Below, piece after piece: positions 23,342 through 26,179 of a DNA stretch of 26,179 nucleotides. The notes below the pieces were generated by a model that saw nothing but the letters and a program-made list of their open reading frames with translations, was not told the origin of the DNA and did no database searches. A program made the translations under genes and the position numbers. The stretch comes from an uncultured Eubacteriales bacterium (GTDB taxonomy: Bacteria; Bacillota; Clostridia; Christensenellales; UBA1242). The stretch spans positions 1 to 26,179 of the forward strand of contig CARXKP010000002.1 in NCBI GenBank assembly GCA_949096025.1. The letters run 5' to 3'. Each line of letters begins with the position of its first letter. Position 1 is the stretch's first letter.

Positions 23342-25900
23342 TTAACCTGCAATTTCCCCATTTACTCTATCCATTACTTCGATTAATTGAGCAAAGTCAA
23401 TTCTAACATAATTTTCTGGAGCAAGACTAGAAACGCCAAGTTCTTCACATAATTCTTCATTTTCTTCAATATAATCTACAACATCGCTATAAGCATCTTT
23501 ATATGCATTTACAAGATTTACGAATGCATCTGCAAGAATACCCTCTGCCTCTTTGCCTTCAAGTTTTACTGTTCTATAAGCGTTAAGTTGCATTACTTCA
23601 AAGAGAGCTGCAACACTTTCGTGTTTTGCATTGGCAATACTGCCGATATTTATTTTATTAATTTCAACAAATGCTTCAAGAACATCAATAACTTCTTGAG
23701 TTTGACTATCTTCGCCTGTAAAACTTACTCCATTAAGAGAAATTGTAGTTTCAACATTAGTATATTTGTCGAGTTCTGCTTTTAATCCATCAAATAATTT
23801 AACTCTAAGAGGTTCTGTTGCTTTTGCAGTAAGAATTGGTTTTACAACTCCTTCTACTGTAGTGCTTGTAAGGCTACTTAATACTTTGTCAAATTTATTA
23901 TTTACTGCAAGTTCTAAGTATGTTGTATCATTAACTGTACTACTACTTAAAGTAATAAGCATATTTGAAATGAGTGCAAGGTCACTATTCCATTCATCAT
24001 AGCCATTAAGAACACCGAGGTTAATATATTCAGTGCCAAGTTCAGATGTAAGAGTATCTACAATAATATCTCTAGTAAAATCTATTTGATATAATGGCAT
24101 AACAATATCAGCAAGAAGTGTTGCATTATTTTCTTTTGAAACGATTTCTCCAAGAGAAACAACCTTTTCAACTGTTGTGCTATTCCCTGTTGCGAGATCA
24201 TATATTCCTTCATCTCTAATTTTGATAAGAGATGGGGCAACAAATTTCATTAAATCTTTATAAGTTTTGATATCAACTTGTTTTCCATCAATAGATGTTA
24301 ATTTAGTTTTTGGAAGAGCAAGTTTATTCTTTTCAAGCATCTTATCTACTACTGGTTTATTGTCAGCAGTTTGAAGTAACTTGTTTGTTCTCACTTGGTC
24401 AATTATATCACCAATTTTTTGAGTAAGTGAATTAAGGTCATAGTGCTTTGTCTTATCTAAGAGCACTGTTGGATCTGCAAGTACATCGCCTACATTTACA
24501 ATTTTTGAAACTTCAGCAAAGTCTTTTACAACAGTTGTAATAGAACTTGCGATTTCTTTCCATCCATTTTCACTGATATCAGCTGAATTAATGCTTACCT
24601 CATCAAGTTCAGTAGATACTTTAGTCACAACAGTTTGCATAACACTTGAAATGCTATCTTGAACTGTATTTAAAGCAAATACATTATTAATTGCTGCTTC
24701 AAATGCTTCAACATTATCTTCACTTGTCAAAACATCAGCAAGGTTTTCAATGCTGTTAGTTTCAAGTGCTAATACATCATTAATAATACCACTCTTTCCA
24801 ACAGTTTTGAAAGTTTTTACTAATTTATCAATATCACTGCTAAAATATGTACTAACATTTTCAACAGTAGCAAGGTTTGTTCCAAGTTCTACAAGAATAT
24901 CATTTATTTCTGAATCAGTTGGAATGAATGTATATTTGTCGTAATCTACTATAACATCATAAACTGTTTTAGAAATTATCTGCTTAAATAAATCAGAACC
25001 TGTAAAAGCATTTACTGCTTCTAAGAGTTTATCATAATTAATAACAGAGAAATCAATATCTTTCATTTCATATTTGCTAATTTGATATCCAAAATCTGCA
25101 ACATCATAAGCATTTTGAAGTTCTTCTCTAATATGAACTTTTCCGCCATCAACCTTCACTCCACTATAGTAATCAAACATAGCATTGTCGAGGCCAAAGA
25201 GAGAACTGCATTTTGTAAGCATATTATTTTCAAGTCCACGAATTACAATAACTGCCTCGTTTGGCAACTGATCAGCTGCAAGACTGTAAATCTTTGTTTC
25301 GTCCTCTTGTCCTTCAGTGTCTTCTGTAACTGTTTGAACTGATGCAGTGCGAATTGAATAATCATTTGCAGTAGTCAAGTTATTTGCAAGACCGATAAGA
25401 CCAGCAAATGGCATAAATGCGATAATTGTAACGATAAAAGTTTTTGCTACTCCAACGATACCACCAAACAATTTCCCACCCTTAGGTCCCTTGATGAATG
25501 CAAAGTTGCAAATTTTGTATATTATATAGATAACCATTTCAACAAGGATTGTAACGATGATAAAGATTAAAGTACTAAATAATGCCGCTGGCAAATTTGC
25601 GACTAAAGTCTTTAAGTTCGCATTTGTAGAGATCATTTGTTTTACGTCACCGATTGAAATGATCATTTCGTAAACAAGATCTTTAAGTTGTACCTGTGAT
25701 CCTTCATAATTAACTTGGATACCAAGTACAGCATTCGTAATCACTGGTGTGATAAAGAATGCAATTATTACTCCTATTACAGAGAATATAAGATTTGCGG
25801 TTGAGCGTTTGAAGCCTCTCCAGAAGCCAACAAAGAATCCCCCAACCAAAATTAAGATGAATAAAATGGATGCAATCCATCCAATTAAAGCAGAAGTCAT
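23342..25900 (-). CDS. CvpA-domain membrane protein with a ~680-residue C-terminal extension
   Basis: The N-terminus (about 1-172) looks like the CvpA family: hydrophobic segments at about 7-28, 36-58, 106-130 and 146-171, with the loop GFWRGFKRSTANL after the first. CvpA proteins are small membrane proteins named for colicin V production and are linked to envelope functions. Ordinary CvpA proteins are under about 250 residues; here about 680 further residues follow, hydrophilic, Val/Thr/Asp/Asn-rich and apparently helical, with recurring leucine-spaced segments but no recognised domain. With four membrane segments the side of the extension is uncertain; an even number puts it on the same side as the N-terminus. 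The gene has its own promoter and AGGAGG before the ATG and lies 23 bp before rsmH, so it leads the division operon. Confidence 0.8.
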   Translation of the reverse strand: MTSALIGWIASILFILILVGGFFVGFWRGFKRSTANLIFSVIGVIIAFFITPVITNAVLGIQVNYEGSQVQLKDLVYEMIISIGDVKQMISTNANLKTLVANLPAALFSTLIFIIVTILVEMVIYIIYKICNFAFIKGPKGGKLFGGIVGVAKTFIVTIIAFMPFAGLIGLANNLTTANDYSIRTASVQTVTEDTEGQEDETKIYSLAADQLPNEAVIVIRGLENNMLTKCSSLFGLDNAMFDYYSGVKVDGGKVHIREELQNAYDVADFGYQISKYEMKDIDFSVINYDKLLEAVNAFTGSDLFKQIISKTVYDVIVDYDKYTFIPTDSEINDILVELGTNLATVENVSTYFSSDIDKLVKTFKTVGKSGIINDVLALETNSIENLADVLTSEDNVEAFEAAINNVFALNTVQDSISSVMQTVVTKVSTELDEVSINSADISENGWKEIASSITTVVKDFAEVSKIVNVGDVLADPTVLLDKTKHYDLNSLTQKIGDIIDQVRTNKLLQTADNKPVVDKMLEKNKLALPKTKLTSIDGKQVDIKTYKDLMKFVAPSLIKIRDEGIYDLATGNSTTVEKVVSLGEIVSKENNATLLADIVMPLYQIDFTRDIIVDTLTSELGTEYINLGVLNGYDEWNSDLALISNMLITLSSSTVNDTTYLELAVNNKFDKVLSSLTSTTVEGVVKPILTAKATEPLRVKLFDGLKAELDKYTNVETTISLNGVSFTGEDSQTQEVIDVLEAFVEINKINIGSIANAKHESVAALFEVMQLNAYRTVKLEGKEAEGILADAFVNLVNAYKDAYSDVVDYIEENEELCEELGVSSLAPENYVRIDFAQLIEVMDRVNGEIAG

Positions 25901-25924
25901 AATGTTTTTCCTCCTCTCCCTTTT

Positions 25925-25953
25925 ATGATAACATATTTTTTCAATTCAATCAA
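25925..25953 (-). promoter_or_regulatory. Promoter of the cvpA-like/rsmH/ftsL/PBP operon
   Basis: On the minus strand TTGATT (25948-25953), 17 bases, TATCAT (25925-25930). The -35 box lies within a small inverted repeat, CAATC and GATTG with a 4-bp spacer (25947-25960). The remaining bases up to the window end (25961-26179) are very AT-rich and I see no gene, RNA or clear terminator in them. Confidence 0.55.
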
Positions 25954-26179
25954 TAGATTGTAGCAAATTTATTAAAAATATTTCTACAATAAATTTTTGC
26001 TCAAGGTTTTAAATTCAAAGAAATTGTCGCCTTACTATAGTTTACGTTGCATAAATTATTTTTTACAAATAAAGGACAAATTAAAAAAATAATTTTTGTA
26101 AAAATTTAGCTCATTTTGCCGTAAAAAAATTTTTAATGCTCTTCTCTCTTTTTCTTTTAGGTGTCGGTTATAGATTTAT

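Noticed and set aside
26053..26178. Open stretch on the minus strand at the right edge, reading like a basic peptide
   Set aside because: There is no start codon, a stop precedes it at the edge, and the sequence is AT-rich; it could at most be leader or intergenic DNA.

Overview
The window is about 26 kb of AT-rich bacterial chromosome using the standard genetic code. The housekeeping genes look like an uncultured anaerobic Clostridia-type member of the Bacillota: a YkpA-type ABC-F protein, a single-chain glycyl-tRNA synthetase behind a T-box leader, YugP-type membrane zinc peptidases, and an rsmH-ftsL-PBP cell-division block. Two radical SAM enzymes fit an anaerobic lifestyle. I cannot place it more finely from sequence alone.

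Layout, left to right. (1) 31-10029, minus strand: one giant gene for a 3332-residue, single-pass membrane-anchored extracytoplasmic protein, driven by a promoter that overlaps a perfect dyad. (2) 10272-11852, plus strand: an ABC-F ATPase, followed by a bidirectional terminator. (3) 11984-12568, minus strand: an unrecognised 194-residue protein. (4) 12681-14354, plus strand: a consensus promoter, a compact glycine T-box leader and glyQS, followed by another bidirectional terminator. (5) 14436-18065, minus strand: a four-gene operon in transcription order of small protein with a Ser/Cys/Gly repeat tail, radical SAM enzyme, HemN/HemW-like radical SAM enzyme, and LCM-like SAM methyltransferase. 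It has its own strong promoter with a dyad on the -10 box. (6) 18165-19600, minus strand: two paralogous membrane zinc metallopeptidases. (7) 19790-25900, minus strand: a CvpA-domain giant membrane protein, rsmH, an FtsL-like protein and a class B penicillin-binding protein with a PASTA domain.

The best candidate for an undescribed system is region 5. The 169-residue first product has a leader-like N-terminal part and a 48-residue tail (122-169) with 28 serines and six cysteines spaced 8-10 residues apart, nearly all starting Cys-Gly-Ser-Ser and ending in a C-terminal Cys. It is translationally coupled to the first radical SAM gene. I read this as a ribosomally made, post-translationally modified peptide (RiPP) pathway: precursor, two radical SAM modifying enzymes and a carboxyl- or O-methyltransferase. 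No dedicated exporter or leader peptidase is visible; the adjacent membrane zinc peptidases are only a positional suggestion. The product chemistry is unknown.

Other points of interest are the giant surface protein, which has an in-frame 27-bp tandem repeat and a possible frameshift at its C-terminus near the window edge, the unusually compact T-box leader, and the CvpA-giant protein in the place upstream of rsmH where mraZ often sits.
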